The notes under the pieces: model-generated | What the model was told of the DNA's origin: nothing | Seen by the model: the letters and a program-made list of their open reading frames with translations, nothing else | Database searches by the model: none | Position numbers and translations under genes: made by a program | In this document: positions 18,790 to 27,893 of the stretch, one piece after another | How the letters are laid out: each line of letters starts with the position of its first letter | How positions within the stretch are numbered: position 1 is the first letter of the stretch | Assembly (NCBI GenBank): GCA_902576785.1 | Contig: CACGWC010000001.1 | Span: forward strand, 62,001-126,000 | Direction: 5' to 3' | DNA: 64,000 nucleotides | From: an uncultured Pelagibacteraceae bacterium | GTDB lineage: Bacteria > Pseudomonadota > Alphaproteobacteria > Pelagibacterales > Pelagibacteraceae

Positions 18790-20077
18790 TTTTAATAAAT
18801 TAAAAGATTTAAATAATATAGAATTTTATTTATTCTGTATTTTATTCATTTTTTTTACTATAAAAATATTTATTTTAAACGTGCATTATATAGAGCACGA
18901 TGAATTAGTAAATTTAACTTCTTATTACTATAAAGAAACTATTTTTCTAAAAAACTTCCCTAATAATCATTTTTTTATATCCTTTTTTGGGATTATAGCT
19001 GATTATTTATTTGGAACTAAATTAGTATTATTTAAATTTATTAATTTTCTAACTCTACCTTTAATTTTTTATTTTTTATACATATCTTTCGGTAAAAGAA
19101 TTTTTATATATATATTATTTTCAGTTTATTTATTTTCTGATTTATTAGTGGTCTATTCATTTTTGTTAAGAGGCTATTATATTTCATCATTACTATTCTG
19201 TATAATTTTTTATTTATTCATTGAAAATTATAGAAATGAAAAAAAAAAAATATTAAATTTGAGAGTTATTTATTTAATTTGTGCTCTTCAAATTATTAAT
19301 AATATCTCTAGTTTATATTTAGTTGTTCCAATTTTGCTTGCAATTTTATTAAATGAAAAAAAATTTAATTTAAAGGAAAAAATTTACAATTTTTTATTGT
19401 TTTTTTTCATTCCTTTTGCAGTCCTTAATTCAATGCAAATAATCTTAACAGGTTTTTATCTAAATGATTATCATGAATCTCAAACTTCAATAAATTTATT
19501 ATTAATTAATAATTTTTTTAAAATATACTTGTCTGGATTTAATACTATATATTTTGGTAACTACACTTCAAATTCTTTATATGCAAATTTGAGTGCTTTT
19601 ATATTACAAATAAAAGAGGGTTCTGCTATTTTTTTAATATTTTTATTTTCTTTTGCACTAATGATTTTTAATTTTTTAAAAAAAAAAAATAATATTTTTG
19701 ATTACATTATATTATATTTTTTAATATTTTTTATATTAATTAATAAATTTCCACCTGAAAGAATTTATATTGGAATAATTTATTTTTTTGTTTTTTATTT
19801 ATTTTTAAATTTTAAAAAAATTATAATAAAATCTAAATTATTAATTTACTTAATATTAGGTATTTCCTTACTTCAGATAATTTTAGATCAAAATATTTAT
19901 AGGGAAATCAAAACACTCAAATATGAACAGCAAAAACTTCAATCTGAATTAGATTGTAAATTGGATAATAAAAAACTTTTAGAAATTGAAAAACATCTTT
20001 ATTATTACCTGTTCTTGGAGAAATGTAACAAAAAAAGAAATTTAAAAGAATTTTTAATATTTTACAGAAAAAATTAA
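18779..20077 (+). CDS. Polytopic membrane glycosyltransferase-like protein (GT-C, ArnT/PMT-like)
   Basis: A 432-aa membrane protein with about 11 helices. The acidic first-loop motif VHYIEHDELVNLTSYY, directly after helix 1, followed by FPNNHFFISFF, resembles the catalytic Asp-Glu loop of ArnT/GT39/GT83-type lipid-linked-sugar transferases. A short hydrophilic C-terminal tail contains two Cys (LDCKLD and EKCNKK). I chose the ATG at 18779 over an in-frame TTG at 18776. The head of the gene overlaps the head of the divergent wecA-like gene. The expected role is adding a sugar from a polyprenyl-phosphate donor at the periplasmic face. Confidence 0.55.
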   Translation: MKIIFNKLKDLNNIEFYLFCILFIFFTIKIFILNVHYIEHDELVNLTSYYYKETIFLKNFPNNHFFISFFGIIADYLFGTKLVLFKFINFLTLPLIFYFLYISFGKRIFIYILFSVYLFSDLLVVYSFLLRGYYISSLLFCIIFYLFIENYRNEKKKILNLRVIYLICALQIINNISSLYLVVPILLAILLNEKKFNLKEKIYNFLLFFFIPFAVLNSMQIILTGFYLNDYHESQTSINLLLINNFFKIYLSGFNTIYFGNYTSNSLYANLSAFILQIKEGSAIFLIFLFSFALMIFNFLKKKNNIFDYIILYFLIFFILINKFPPERIYIGIIYFFVFYLFLNFKKIIIKSKLLIYLILGISLLQIILDQNIYREIKTLKYEQQKLQSELDCKLDNKKLLEIEKHLYYYLFLEKCNKKRNLKEFLIFYRKN

Positions 20078-20078
20078 T

Positions 20079-21509
20079 TTACTTAAATCTATCTCTGAGA
20101 ATAATGAATATTAAAATAATTACAAATCCTGAATTAAAGTAACCAACACCTCTAATCAAGCTTGATGTAAAAATTGTAAAAAAAAATAACTTTTCATCTA
20201 TTGGTACATTTGAGTTTGCTAAATATTTAATCAAAAAAAATAAAATCAAGATTGAAAAAAAACCAATTTCTACCAGTAACTTAAATAATGTACTGGAGGC
20301 ATCTGACTTATTTAAATTAACTAAATGAATGTAATTTTCATATGATTTGAATATTAATAATTCTTTTAAATAATAATTATGTGCAAAGTGATAATTATTT
20401 ATTCCCCATCCAAATGGTTTATCAATTAAGGACTTTTTTGTAATTTCGTATGATTTTAACAATATCGCTGCACTTGCAGAATTAATATTATAGCCGTTAT
20501 TTGCAATTTCTTTATCATTATTAATTTTGTGCTTTGGGGTATCATTTTTTAGTAATTTAATATTAATTATTTTTGATAGATTATTTATTTTGTTAAACAC
20601 AAAATCTAGTTTTTTTTTACACGTATTATCATATAAAAGATTTACAACGATCAATCCAATTACTATTAGGTATAATTGTAATTTTTTTTTTGAGAACTTA
20701 TTAAAGTTGAATACATATACTGCGCAGAAACTTATTAAAATGCTTACAAATAAAGTAGTAGAACTTTTATTATAAAATATAAATATAAAAAAAATTATAA
20801 TAGATTTTAAGTAAACACTTCTTGTTTCATAGAATCTTGAGATCAAATACAAGATTATACCTGATGCAATTATTGATAAGTGTGAGTTTTCTTTAAAAAT
20901 AAATTCCTTAATACCAATTTTAAAGGTGTTAATTCCCACTGTAACGTTCACGTATCCTTTCGGAGCCTTTGTGGCTAACTCTGGTCCGTAAACAAATTCT
21001 GTTACAAAATTATAAGAATTTACTTCATTTATTCCTGAAAAAAATTTGATTGGAATTCCACCACATCTATCACACCATTGATCAAAGCTATCTTTATAGA
21101 TATTTGTCGGATCAGGGATTAATATTTCGCCATTAATTAATAAAGAGATAAAAAAAAATAAAAAGAAAAAAAAGATTAGAAAATCGATATTTTTAAGAAT
21201 ATGTCCGTAAAAAATTACAATGATGAATGTAAAAAAAAAAATTAATATTGAGAATATTGTCTTTATATTCAACAAATCTAAATTTAAAAATAGTACTATT
21301 AAAAATGGGATTAAAAAAATTGTTGATAATATAATTTTAGATTTTTCTTTTTTAAAATTATTTAAAATTTGAAAAACTATAGGTACCATTAAAATTAAAT
21401 ATAAAAATCTTAATTGAAAAAAGTAAAAATCTAAACTCCATAAAAACAAAGATATTGAAAATAAAAAAGAAATTATAAATGGGTTTATAAATTTATTAGT
21501 CTTTTCCAT
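20079..21509 (-). CDS. O-antigen polymerase/ligase family membrane protein
   Basis: A 476-aa polytopic membrane protein with about 11-12 helices. A large periplasmic-type loop runs from about residue 310 to 420. Its features ITKKSLIDKPFGWGINNYHF, AHNYYL, and SDASSTLFKLLVEIGFFSIL match the Wzy_C/O-antigen ligase pattern (P-x-G-x-G-x-x-N-Y, then a His and a late E-x-G-F). It lacks the inserted domain seen in the protein of 3492-5039. Whether it polymerises (Wzy) or ligates (WaaL) cannot be told from sequence. It overlaps the upstream amidotransferase gene by 14 bp. Confidence 0.65.
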   Translation of the reverse strand: MEKTNKFINPFIISFLFSISLFLWSLDFYFFQLRFLYLILMVPIVFQILNNFKKEKSKIILSTIFLIPFLIVLFLNLDLLNIKTIFSILIFFFTFIIVIFYGHILKNIDFLIFFFFLFFFISLLINGEILIPDPTNIYKDSFDQWCDRCGGIPIKFFSGINEVNSYNFVTEFVYGPELATKAPKGYVNVTVGINTFKIGIKEFIFKENSHLSIIASGIILYLISRFYETRSVYLKSIIIFFIFIFYNKSSTTLFVSILISFCAVYVFNFNKFSKKKLQLYLIVIGLIVVNLLYDNTCKKKLDFVFNKINNLSKIINIKLLKNDTPKHKINNDKEIANNGYNINSASAAILLKSYEITKKSLIDKPFGWGINNYHFAHNYYLKELLIFKSYENYIHLVNLNKSDASSTLFKLLVEIGFFSILILFFLIKYLANSNVPIDEKLFFFTIFTSSLIRGVGYFNSGFVIILIFIILRDRFK

Positions 21510-22665
21510 AATATCTTAAATATAGAAGTTTCGGTATAAACCCTAATTGATATAAAAATTTAGCAAATACACCAAAATTTTTAAAGTAACTATAATAGGT
21601 ATGATAATTTCTAAAATTTTTATTTTCCATTTGCATAATCAATTTAAATTCTTTGTCACTAATATCTAATTTATCTAAAATGTAATCCTTTAAATATTTT
21701 TCATCATCAACTTTAGGTTTTTTTTCAAGAACTTTTAAAGCATCTATCTTTTTAATTTTTCCAGATCTTACCATGGCTGATAAGCCAGTCCTTCTTCTAT
21801 CAATGCTAAATTTATTTGGAAGATAATAAGATACAACAAATTTAGTAAGCAAAGATTCATGGTGATGTCCTCCATAATAAGTCCAACCCAATTCATCAGT
21901 AAGTATTTTTTGGACTTCATCATGATTATATTCAACATAATTTAAAGGCAAAATTGTTTTGATTCCTCCTAATATATTAAATTTAATTAGGTCAAATAAA
22001 GTGAAATTGTCAAATTTATCTAAATTATTTTTACCGTTTTTTTTGTTTATCGATTTAACATATAATCCATCCATGTATGTCCAATCTAAAGGCTCGACCC
22101 CTTCAGTTCTAAATGAGTGGCCATTAAATACATATTTAATTTTTTCTTTATAAGCAATTTCATACATAGTTTTGAATATTCCAATATCTGTTGGTGTATC
22201 AGGATCTGAAACACCTGCTAAAAAAAAAGATCTGGTAATTTTTTTAAATGTTTCCCAATCAGCAACTTTTGTCTCTAGATCAACATTTAACTTACTACAA
22301 ACATTTAATATGTTGCTTGTAGATGTTTCGGTATCAAATCCATTATCGTAATGAACAGCCAAAGGATTTAAATTTAAAATTTTTTTAACTATATAAAGAA
22401 GGTAAGAACTATCTCTTCCTCCACTTATGCCTACAATACAATCATATTTGCTTTTTTTACGATCATTTTTAATTTTTTTTGCTATAGATTTTAGTTTATC
22501 CAATGATGAGTGATCGAGTGGAAACTCTTTTTCTAATTCACTATGAATTTTACAGTATTGGCATATTCCATCTTTATCAAATTTAATATTTTGAATTGAT
22601 GTGTCAGAAACACAATTTTTACAGATTTTATTAATTTTGCTCACGCTTAAACTTAATAAAACCAA
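21496..22665 (-). CDS. N-acetyl sugar amidotransferase (WbpG/PseA-like)
   Basis: A 389-aa PP-loop ATP pyrophosphatase. An N-terminal zinc-type pair, CKNC and CQYC, is followed by the PP-loop VGISGGRDSSYLL, AVHYDNGFDTETS and NGHSFRTEGVEP, a layout typical of the TIGR03573/WbpG family. With the HisH/HisF-like pair just upstream it should convert an acetamido group of a nucleotide sugar to acetamidino, using ammonia from glutamine. No ATG precedes the first motif. TTG at 22665 has an AGGAG at 22678-22682 (12-bp spacer), and GTG at 22644 is the alternative. The start overlaps the upstream membrane protein gene. Confidence 0.85.
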   Translation of the reverse strand: MVLLSLSVSKINKICKNCVSDTSIQNIKFDKDGICQYCKIHSELEKEFPLDHSSLDKLKSIAKKIKNDRKKSKYDCIVGISGGRDSSYLLYIVKKILNLNPLAVHYDNGFDTETSTSNILNVCSKLNVDLETKVADWETFKKITRSFFLAGVSDPDTPTDIGIFKTMYEIAYKEKIKYVFNGHSFRTEGVEPLDWTYMDGLYVKSINKKNGKNNLDKFDNFTLFDLIKFNILGGIKTILPLNYVEYNHDEVQKILTDELGWTYYGGHHHESLLTKFVVSYYLPNKFSIDRRRTGLSAMVRSGKIKKIDALKVLEKKPKVDDEKYLKDYILDKLDISDKEFKLIMQMENKNFRNYHTYYSYFKNFGVFAKFLYQLGFIPKLLYLRYYGKD

Positions 22666-23596
22666 TAAGATATATTACTCCTAAAGGGAAATAAATTACA
22701 AACATAGATAACCTAAATATATTAGATAAAAATAAAATTTCACTTATTTTCAAGTCAAAATTATAATTACTAGCATATAAGAAAGCTTCACTTATTCCAA
22801 TCGCGTATGGTGTAAAAGTAAAGATAAAAGAAAAATCTGTAAAAGTTGATGCAATTATTGACAGCAAAATTAAATCATCTTTATTTAAAATAATGTAACC
22901 AACATAAAAAATAGCAGATAAAATAAAAAATTGTATTACGTAAAATATTGAAACTTTTTTAAGTGAGTTAATTATATCAGAATTCTCTTTGTTAGATAAA
23001 AAAAGATAAATATTTTTAATAAATTTTATTTTATTTATATTTATTATTTTATTTAGAGTATCAAATATTTTTTTATAAAAATAAAGAGTAAATGTCATAA
23101 CAAAACTTACAAGAAATAATAATATTTTTATTTCTTTAACTAAGCTTAAATCTTTATTAAATAAATCAATAAAAAAAATTCCCAAAAATCCAAATGTAGA
23201 AAATACAGTTAACTCGATATATATAAATAAAATACTAATTATTAAAAAATCGACAACTTTTATATCTAGAAATTTTTTTAAATAATAAGCCCTAAACCCC
23301 AATCCTGAAAATTGAATAAATGTATTAAAAAAATATGTAGCACATATCACAAAAAAGCATTTAGATATTTTAAGTTTTTTTTTGAAATGATTTATTAGCA
23401 CTACTAATATGAACGATTCGGTTATTAAATATATTAAACAAAATAAACATATGAGTAATAAATATTCTTTTTTAATATTATATAAAAAAGAGAAGTCAGA
23501 TTTATTTGATTCATAATAATTAAATATTAAGTAAATAAAAGTTACAATTGCTATATAAGGAAATAGTATTTTAAATCTGTGAAATAATTTACTCAT
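22631..23596 (-). CDS. UPF0104/LPG-synthase-TM-like integral membrane protein
   Basis: A roughly 321-aa membrane protein with about eight helices. Helices 3-4 include FFNTFIQFSGLGFRAYYLKK and a later segment reads FTFTPYAIGISEAFLY. These resemble the G-x-G-x-R and P-x-x-x-G-x-x-E landmarks of the lysylphosphatidylglycerol synthase TM (UPF0104, AglD/YbhN) superfamily, whose members transfer or flip lipid-linked groups. ATG at 23596 gives an 8-bp overlap with the hisF-like gene and is preferred over ATG at 23617 (29-bp overlap). It is embedded within the acetamidino gene set, between the hisF-like and wbpG-like genes. Its task there is unknown. Confidence 0.6.
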   Translation of the reverse strand: MSKLFHRFKILFPYIAIVTFIYLIFNYYESNKSDFSFLYNIKKEYLLLICLFCLIYLITESFILVVLINHFKKKLKISKCFFVICATYFFNTFIQFSGLGFRAYYLKKFLDIKVVDFLIISILFIYIELTVFSTFGFLGIFFIDLFNKDLSLVKEIKILLFLVSFVMTFTLYFYKKIFDTLNKIININKIKFIKNIYLFLSNKENSDIINSLKKVSIFYVIQFFILSAIFYVGYIILNKDDLILLSIIASTFTDFSFIFTFTPYAIGISEAFLYASNYNFDLKISEILFLSNIFRLSMFVIYFPLGVIYLIGFIKFKREQN

Positions 23597-24356
23597 ATTT
23601 CTTAAAAATTTTATCAATTTGCTCAGATGTTGGATAGTTTATTAGTACAGCTTTTCTATCACCAAAAAAAACAAAGCTTGATCCTACGGCACATGAAGAA
23701 ATGCAAGTATTTTTTAATAAATCATCAATAGTATTCAAATTTCCAGCGCCTCCATTTGCAATTAAAGGAACCTCAATAATGTTTTGAATTTTTTTATATA
23801 ATTCTAGATCATATCCTTTTCTTTTACCCTCATTGTCTATACTTGTTAGGATAATTTCTCCAGCACCAGCATTTTGTACATCCTTAATAAAAGTTTCTAA
23901 ATATATATTTGATTTTTTTTGATTATTTTCATGATAAATAATGTAATCGTTATTTATTTTTCTAACATCTATACTTACAACGACGCTTTGTGATCCAAAC
24001 TTTTTTGCGATACTTTCTATTATTTTATAGTCATCATGCAATTTGGAATTAATTGATATTTTTTCAACTCCTTCGCCAATAAACATATCGACCTGTTCAG
24101 CCTTAGTAAATCCACCTCCAACACATAAAGGTATAAAAATTTCTTTTTTAATTTTTTTTATCAGATCAAATTCTATTGTACGATTTTCTTTTCTTGCGTA
24201 AATATCTAATAGTATAATTTCATGTGCTTTTTTTTCAGAAAATATTTTTACAGCATTATAAACATCTCCTATATATTTATGATCTTTAAATGCCTCCCCC
24301 TTTAAAAGAAAATTTTTATTTGCAAGTAATAATGGAATTATTCTAATAAGTTTCAT
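23589..24356 (-). CDS. HisF-like cyclase-subunit paralogue for sugar amidotransfer
   Basis: A 255-aa (beta/alpha)8-barrel protein of the HisF family: IRIIPLLLANKNFLLKG at the N-terminus, LLDIYAR, IPLCVGGG, KISINS, VVSIDVRK, and LIANGGAGN near the C-terminus. In histidine-pathway HisF the first strand reads PCLDV with catalytic Asp11. Here that position is Leu (PLLLA), while the second catalytic Asp (SIDVRK) is kept. This substitution is typical of the polysaccharide-cluster HisF2 paralogues, which relay ammonia to WbpG and do not make imidazole glycerol phosphate. It shares one base (24356) with the hisH-like gene. Confidence 0.85.
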   Translation of the reverse strand: MKLIRIIPLLLANKNFLLKGEAFKDHKYIGDVYNAVKIFSEKKAHEIILLDIYARKENRTIEFDLIKKIKKEIFIPLCVGGGFTKAEQVDMFIGEGVEKISINSKLHDDYKIIESIAKKFGSQSVVVSIDVRKINNDYIIYHENNQKKSNIYLETFIKDVQNAGAGEIILTSIDNEGKRKGYDLELYKKIQNIIEVPLIANGGAGNLNTIDDLLKNTCISSCAVGSSFVFFGDRKAVLINYPTSEQIDKIFKKYE

Positions 24357-24961
24357 TAAGACAATTGTGAGAAATTATGAATTAAAATCTTCCCAAAATC
24401 TAAACTTTTTTCTGGATGAAATTGAATGCCATAAATATTATTTTTTTTTATTCCCGAGCAAAAATTTTTACCATATTTCGAGTTGATTATTATGTTGCTC
24501 TTATCCTCTGGATCAAAATAAAATGAATGACAAAAATAAAATCTTGAATTATTTCCAATATTTTTTAATAAATCATCTCCATTGTGATTTATTTTGTTCC
24601 ATCCGACGTGGGGTACTATTTTGGAATCTTCAATTTTAAATTTTCTGACTCTGCCTGAAATTAGATTTAACCCTGCAGTATTGCCCTCCTCGCTAAAGCT
24701 ACCTAATAATTGCATTCCAGAGCATATTCCCAAAAATAACTTTTTTTTATTGAGCACTTCATTTTTAATTACTAAATCTAATTTTTTATTTATTAATTGC
24801 TCCATACAATAAGTAAAATTTGCTACACCAGGTAATATAATTTTATCTGATTTATCTATAACTTCAGGATTATCTGTAATCTTATATGATATTTGTAACC
24901 TCTCAAGTATATTTGCAACAGATTTTGTGTTACCTCCCCCATAATCGATTAAAGCTATCAT
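24356..24961 (-). CDS. HisH-like glutamine amidotransferase for sugar amidotransfer
   Basis: A 201-aa class I glutamine amidotransferase. It has IALIDYGGGNTKSVANIL at the N-terminus, the oxyanion segment LPGVANF, nucleophile Cys80 in LGICSGMQLLG, and the His182/Glu184 pair in QFHPEKS, so the catalytic triad is complete. With no other histidine genes nearby, and with a HisF-like and a WbpG-like gene downstream, it most likely releases ammonia for acetamidino sugar formation. It is the first gene of the minus-strand run down to 20079 and starts 112 bp from the divergent aminotransferase gene. Confidence 0.88.
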   Translation of the reverse strand: MIALIDYGGGNTKSVANILERLQISYKITDNPEVIDKSDKIILPGVANFTYCMEQLINKKLDLVIKNEVLNKKKLFLGICSGMQLLGSFSEEGNTAGLNLISGRVRKFKIEDSKIVPHVGWNKINHNGDDLLKNIGNNSRFYFCHSFYFDPEDKSNIIINSKYGKNFCSGIKKNNIYGIQFHPEKSLDFGKILIHNFSQLS

Positions 24962-25073
24962 AAAAGTATTTTCATATTAGTCTCTATATAATTAAATATT
25001 AAATTTCAATAGATTGCATCTTTACTAGAAATTGTCTAACTAATATAATTACACAATTTATATATTTAATATA
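24962..25073. other. Divergent intergenic region (largest in the window)
   Basis: This 112-bp spacer separates the hisH-like (-) and DegT aminotransferase (+) gene starts. It is the longest gene-free stretch in the window apart from the right edge. It probably carries promoters for both directions. I see no repeat, hairpin or operator-like palindrome long enough to call. Confidence 0.6.
25021..25049 (+). promoter_or_regulatory. Candidate sigma-70-type promoter for the DegT aminotransferase gene
   Basis: TTTACT at 25021-25026 (4/6 match to TTGACA) and a perfect TATAAT at 25044-25049 are separated by 17 bp, about 25 bp before the ATG at 25074. Chance matches are common in DNA this AT-rich, but the exact spacing and the divergent position support it. 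Confidence 0.4.
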
Positions 25074-26162
25074 ATGAAATTTTTAGATATTGCTAAACAA
25101 GATTTAGAATTAAAAAATAAAATTTTCAAAGAAATTGATAAAGTTATAAAAACTAATGATTTCATTTTGGGTAAAAAAGTTGAAGAGTTTGAAAAAAATT
25201 TTTCTAAATATTGTGGTACTAAATTTGCGATAGGTTGTGCAAACGGCACTGACGCGCTAACCTTAGCCCTAGAAAGTCTGGGACTTCCTAAAAATTCTGA
25301 AGTAATTTTACCAGCAATGACTTGGTGCTCGACAGCTTTTGCAGTCATAAAAGCAAATTTAAAACCTGTATTGGTGGATATTGAAACAGATAAGTCAACT
25401 ATTAGCATAGAGTCATTGGAAAAAAAAATAAATAAGAAAACTAAAGCTATTATAATTGTTCATCTTTATGGTGAATGTTGTGACATCACAAACTTAAAAA
25501 AAATTATTAAAAACAAGAATATTTATTTAATAGAGGATGCTGCCCAAGCACATGGAGCTTACGATCTTATTTCAAACAAAAAAGTTGGAAATCTTGGAGA
25601 CTTAGCATGTTTTAGTTTTTACCCAGGAAAGAACATTGGGGCATATGGAGATGGGGGCATGATCACTACAAATAATCAGAAATTCTTTAATAAAATAAAA
25701 CAACTTAGAAATATGGGACAAAAACTAAAAAATGACCATAAGGTCATTGGAGTAAATAGTAGATTAGACACGATACAGGCAACTATTTTAAATGAAAAAT
25801 TAAAAAAACTAAATTATTTTAATAACAAAAGAAAATTTATCGCCAACTATTATAAGAAAAATATAAAGAATAAACTTATAATAAAACTTAAATACAGTGA
25901 TGGATGTGTATATCATCAGTATGTAATTAAAGTTTATAAATTGAAAAAATTTTTATATTATTTAACAAAATATAAAATACCTTACGGTAGGCATTACCCA
26001 AAACCTATTCATAAACTTACTGCTCTCAAAAAATATTTTAATAAAGAAGTTTATATAAATTCAGAGAGTCTCTCTTCTAAGTGTGTTAGTTTGCCAATAA
26101 ATCCGCTATTAAAAATTAAAGATTTAGAATACATTTGTTCTGTGATTAATAAATTTAGATAA
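25074..26162 (+). CDS. DegT/DnrJ/EryC1/StrS-family sugar aminotransferase
   Basis: A 362-aa PLP-dependent fold-type I aminotransferase: CANGTDALTLALESL (phosphate-binding start), LPAMTWCSTAFAV, HLYGECCDI, LIEDAAQAHGA (PLP-ring Asp), and the Schiff-base Lys in FSFYPGKNIGAYGDGG (about residue 189). SRLDTIQATIL follows. These features fit the WbpE/FdtB/DesV-like 3- or 4-aminotransferases of nucleotide-sugar synthesis. It sits between the acetamidino module and a Gfo/Idh oxidoreductase. In the P. aeruginosa di-N-acetyl-mannuronate pathway such an oxidoreductase and aminotransferase act together (WbpB and WbpE). Its 3' end overlaps the convergent oxidoreductase gene by 8 bp. Confidence 0.85.
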   Translation: MKFLDIAKQDLELKNKIFKEIDKVIKTNDFILGKKVEEFEKNFSKYCGTKFAIGCANGTDALTLALESLGLPKNSEVILPAMTWCSTAFAVIKANLKPVLVDIETDKSTISIESLEKKINKKTKAIIIVHLYGECCDITNLKKIIKNKNIYLIEDAAQAHGAYDLISNKKVGNLGDLACFSFYPGKNIGAYGDGGMITTNNQKFFNKIKQLRNMGQKLKNDHKVIGVNSRLDTIQATILNEKLKKLNYFNNKRKFIANYYKKNIKNKLIIKLKYSDGCVYHQYVIKVYKLKKFLYYLTKYKIPYGRHYPKPIHKLTALKKYFNKEVYINSESLSSKCVSLPINPLLKIKDLEYICSVINKFR

Positions 26163-27156
26163 TTTTTAATTTATCAATTTTTTCTAAAATCTTTACAATT
26201 TTTTGTGCGTAAGAACCATCTGTTTTTGGTTTCATATTTTTTGTTAAACAAGAAAAAAAATGTTGTAATTCATTTACCATTGGAGAAACAAATTTAATTT
26301 TTGGTCTCATAGTCCTTCCTAGATAAATATTTGCATGTGGTGAAAAAAAATTTTTATTAAATTTAGAAATTTTAGGATAGGTAGCATATTTATTATAAAT
26401 TAAAATTTTATTTTTTTTCGATAATTCATCGAATTGCAACATTCTTTTTTCACCGATAATAACTAGTTTTCTAATTTTTTCTGGATTCAGCCAACTTGAT
26501 TTAATCTCAACTTTAATTCCTGAAAAGTTTAATTTTATATATGAGATATCAAAATATTTTTTTTTTAAGAAATTATTTCCTGAAATATTTTCAATTTGAG
26601 GCAATTTATCTAGTAAATAATATGAAGTCGAAACATCATGTGATGCTAAATCCCAAATGCAGGAAGTGTCGTATCTAATTGGCCCCAAATTTGATCTTTC
26701 AAAATATAAATATTTTATTTTTCCTAAGTAATTTTTTTTTAAAAGGTTTTTAATATATTTTATATAATTATTAAAATTGTATATATATCCAACCATAAAC
26801 ACTGAATTATTTTTATCAGCTCTTAAACTTAGGTCTTTAATATGATCATACTTTAGTGTGCCTGGTTTCTCCAAAAATAAATTATGTCCTGCATTCAAAA
26901 TTTTCTTAGAAAGTTTATAATGTGTTGATGAAGGAGTAATTAGAAATACTGCATCTAACTTTAAACTAACAATTTCATCTATTTTTTTGTAATCCTTTAA
27001 ATAAGGAAATTTTTTTTTTATCGATTTTATTTGATCTTTTGAATTGTCAAAAATACTAATATCTTTAAATCCATAATCTTCTAATGTTTTAATTAGATTT
27101 GTTGACCAGTATCCACAGCCAATGACTCCAATTTTTAACTTTTTAAATTTTTTCAT
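26155..27156 (-). CDS. Gfo/Idh/MocA-family NAD(P)-dependent oxidoreductase
   Basis: A 333-aa protein with N-terminal Rossmann motif IGVIGCGYWSTNLI (about residues 9-22), LITPSSTHYKL, the catalytic-region FLEKPGTL, and WDLASHDVSTSYYLL in the substrate domain, all standard for Gfo/Idh/MocA. The likely role is oxidising or reducing a sugar-nucleotide hydroxyl/keto group (for example WbpB-like C3 oxidation) to supply the aminotransferase at 25074-26162. This is inference from adjacency. Its start is 17 bp from the divergent GT2 start, so there is almost no promoter space. Confidence 0.8.
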   Translation of the reverse strand: MKKFKKLKIGVIGCGYWSTNLIKTLEDYGFKDISIFDNSKDQIKSIKKKFPYLKDYKKIDEIVSLKLDAVFLITPSSTHYKLSKKILNAGHNLFLEKPGTLKYDHIKDLSLRADKNNSVFMVGYIYNFNNYIKYIKNLLKKNYLGKIKYLYFERSNLGPIRYDTSCIWDLASHDVSTSYYLLDKLPQIENISGNNFLKKKYFDISYIKLNFSGIKVEIKSSWLNPEKIRKLVIIGEKRMLQFDELSKKNKILIYNKYATYPKISKFNKNFFSPHANIYLGRTMRPKIKFVSPMVNELQHFFSCLTKNMKPKTDGSYAQKIVKILEKIDKLKII

Positions 27157-27173
27157 TGATGCTAAAAATAATT

Positions 27174-27893
27174 ATGAATTACTTGTGTATAGTACCTGTT
27201 TTTAATGAAGAAGAAAGATTATCAATTCTTCTTGAAGAAATCAATAAGTTTAAAGAAAAAAATGAATATATAAAATTTCTAATTATTGATAATGGGTCAA
27301 ATGATAAAAGTAATGAAATAATAAAAAAATATAATTTTAATTTAATTACAAATAAAAAAAATCATGGTGTCGGTTATGCATTAATACAGGGTTATAAATA
27401 TGCTAGAAAGAACAAAATTGATGTTCTAATTCATTTAGCGGGTAACGGTAAAATGAAACCAGATGAGATAACAAATTTTATAAAAATGATAAATCAGTAT
27501 AATTATGATTTTGTTAATGGAAGTCGATTTTTACCAAATGGAAATTATAAGACAAATCCACTTATAAGGGTTCTATTAATAAGAGTTTTAACAAAAATAA
27601 TATCTATTCTTTATAAGCGTAGAATAACAGATGCTACATGTGGTTTTAGAGCTTTCAAATGTTCTGTATTAGAAAACCTTATAAATTATGTTGATAGTCC
27701 AAAATATTATACTTACAGATATGAATATTATTCACTCGGAAAAATTTTAATGAATAAAAATATTAATTTTACTGAAGTTCCAGTTACTATGGATTATAAA
27801 AAAAAAAATTACTCAAAAATAAGACCTATTATCGATTGGTTCCCAATAATTTTTGGTTGGCTTGAAGCGCTTGTAGATGGAAAAAAGTTTTAA
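27174..27893 (+). CDS. GT2 glycosyltransferase, polyprenyl-phosphate sugar synthase-like
   Basis: A roughly 239-aa GT-A enzyme: CIVPVFNEEERLSILL, FLIIDNGSNDKSNEII, KKNHGVGYALIQGYKYA, then HLAGNGKMKPDEI where DPM1-like enzymes have their DADxQ motif. Asp is replaced by Gly-Asn here, so metal binding may differ or use neighbouring residues. NGSRFLPNG and DATCGFRAFK match the DPM1/GtrB branch. The preferred ATG at 27174 precedes the first strand directly. ATG at 27159 is possible. It overlaps the next membrane protein gene by 17 bp, a pairing typical of a polyprenyl-P-sugar synthase with a GT-C transferase. Confidence 0.72.
   Translation: MNYLCIVPVFNEEERLSILLEEINKFKEKNEYIKFLIIDNGSNDKSNEIIKKYNFNLITNKKNHGVGYALIQGYKYARKNKIDVLIHLAGNGKMKPDEITNFIKMINQYNYDFVNGSRFLPNGNYKTNPLIRVLLIRVLTKIISILYKRRITDATCGFRAFKCSVLENLINYVDSPKYYTYRYEYYSLGKILMNKNINFTEVPVTMDYKKKNYSKIRPIIDWFPIIFGWLEALVDGKKF

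Noticed and set aside
23589-24961. Histidine biosynthesis genes hisF and hisH
   Set aside because: HisF Asp11 is missing, no other his genes are nearby, and a WbpG-type amidotransferase gene follows. These are polysaccharide paralogues.
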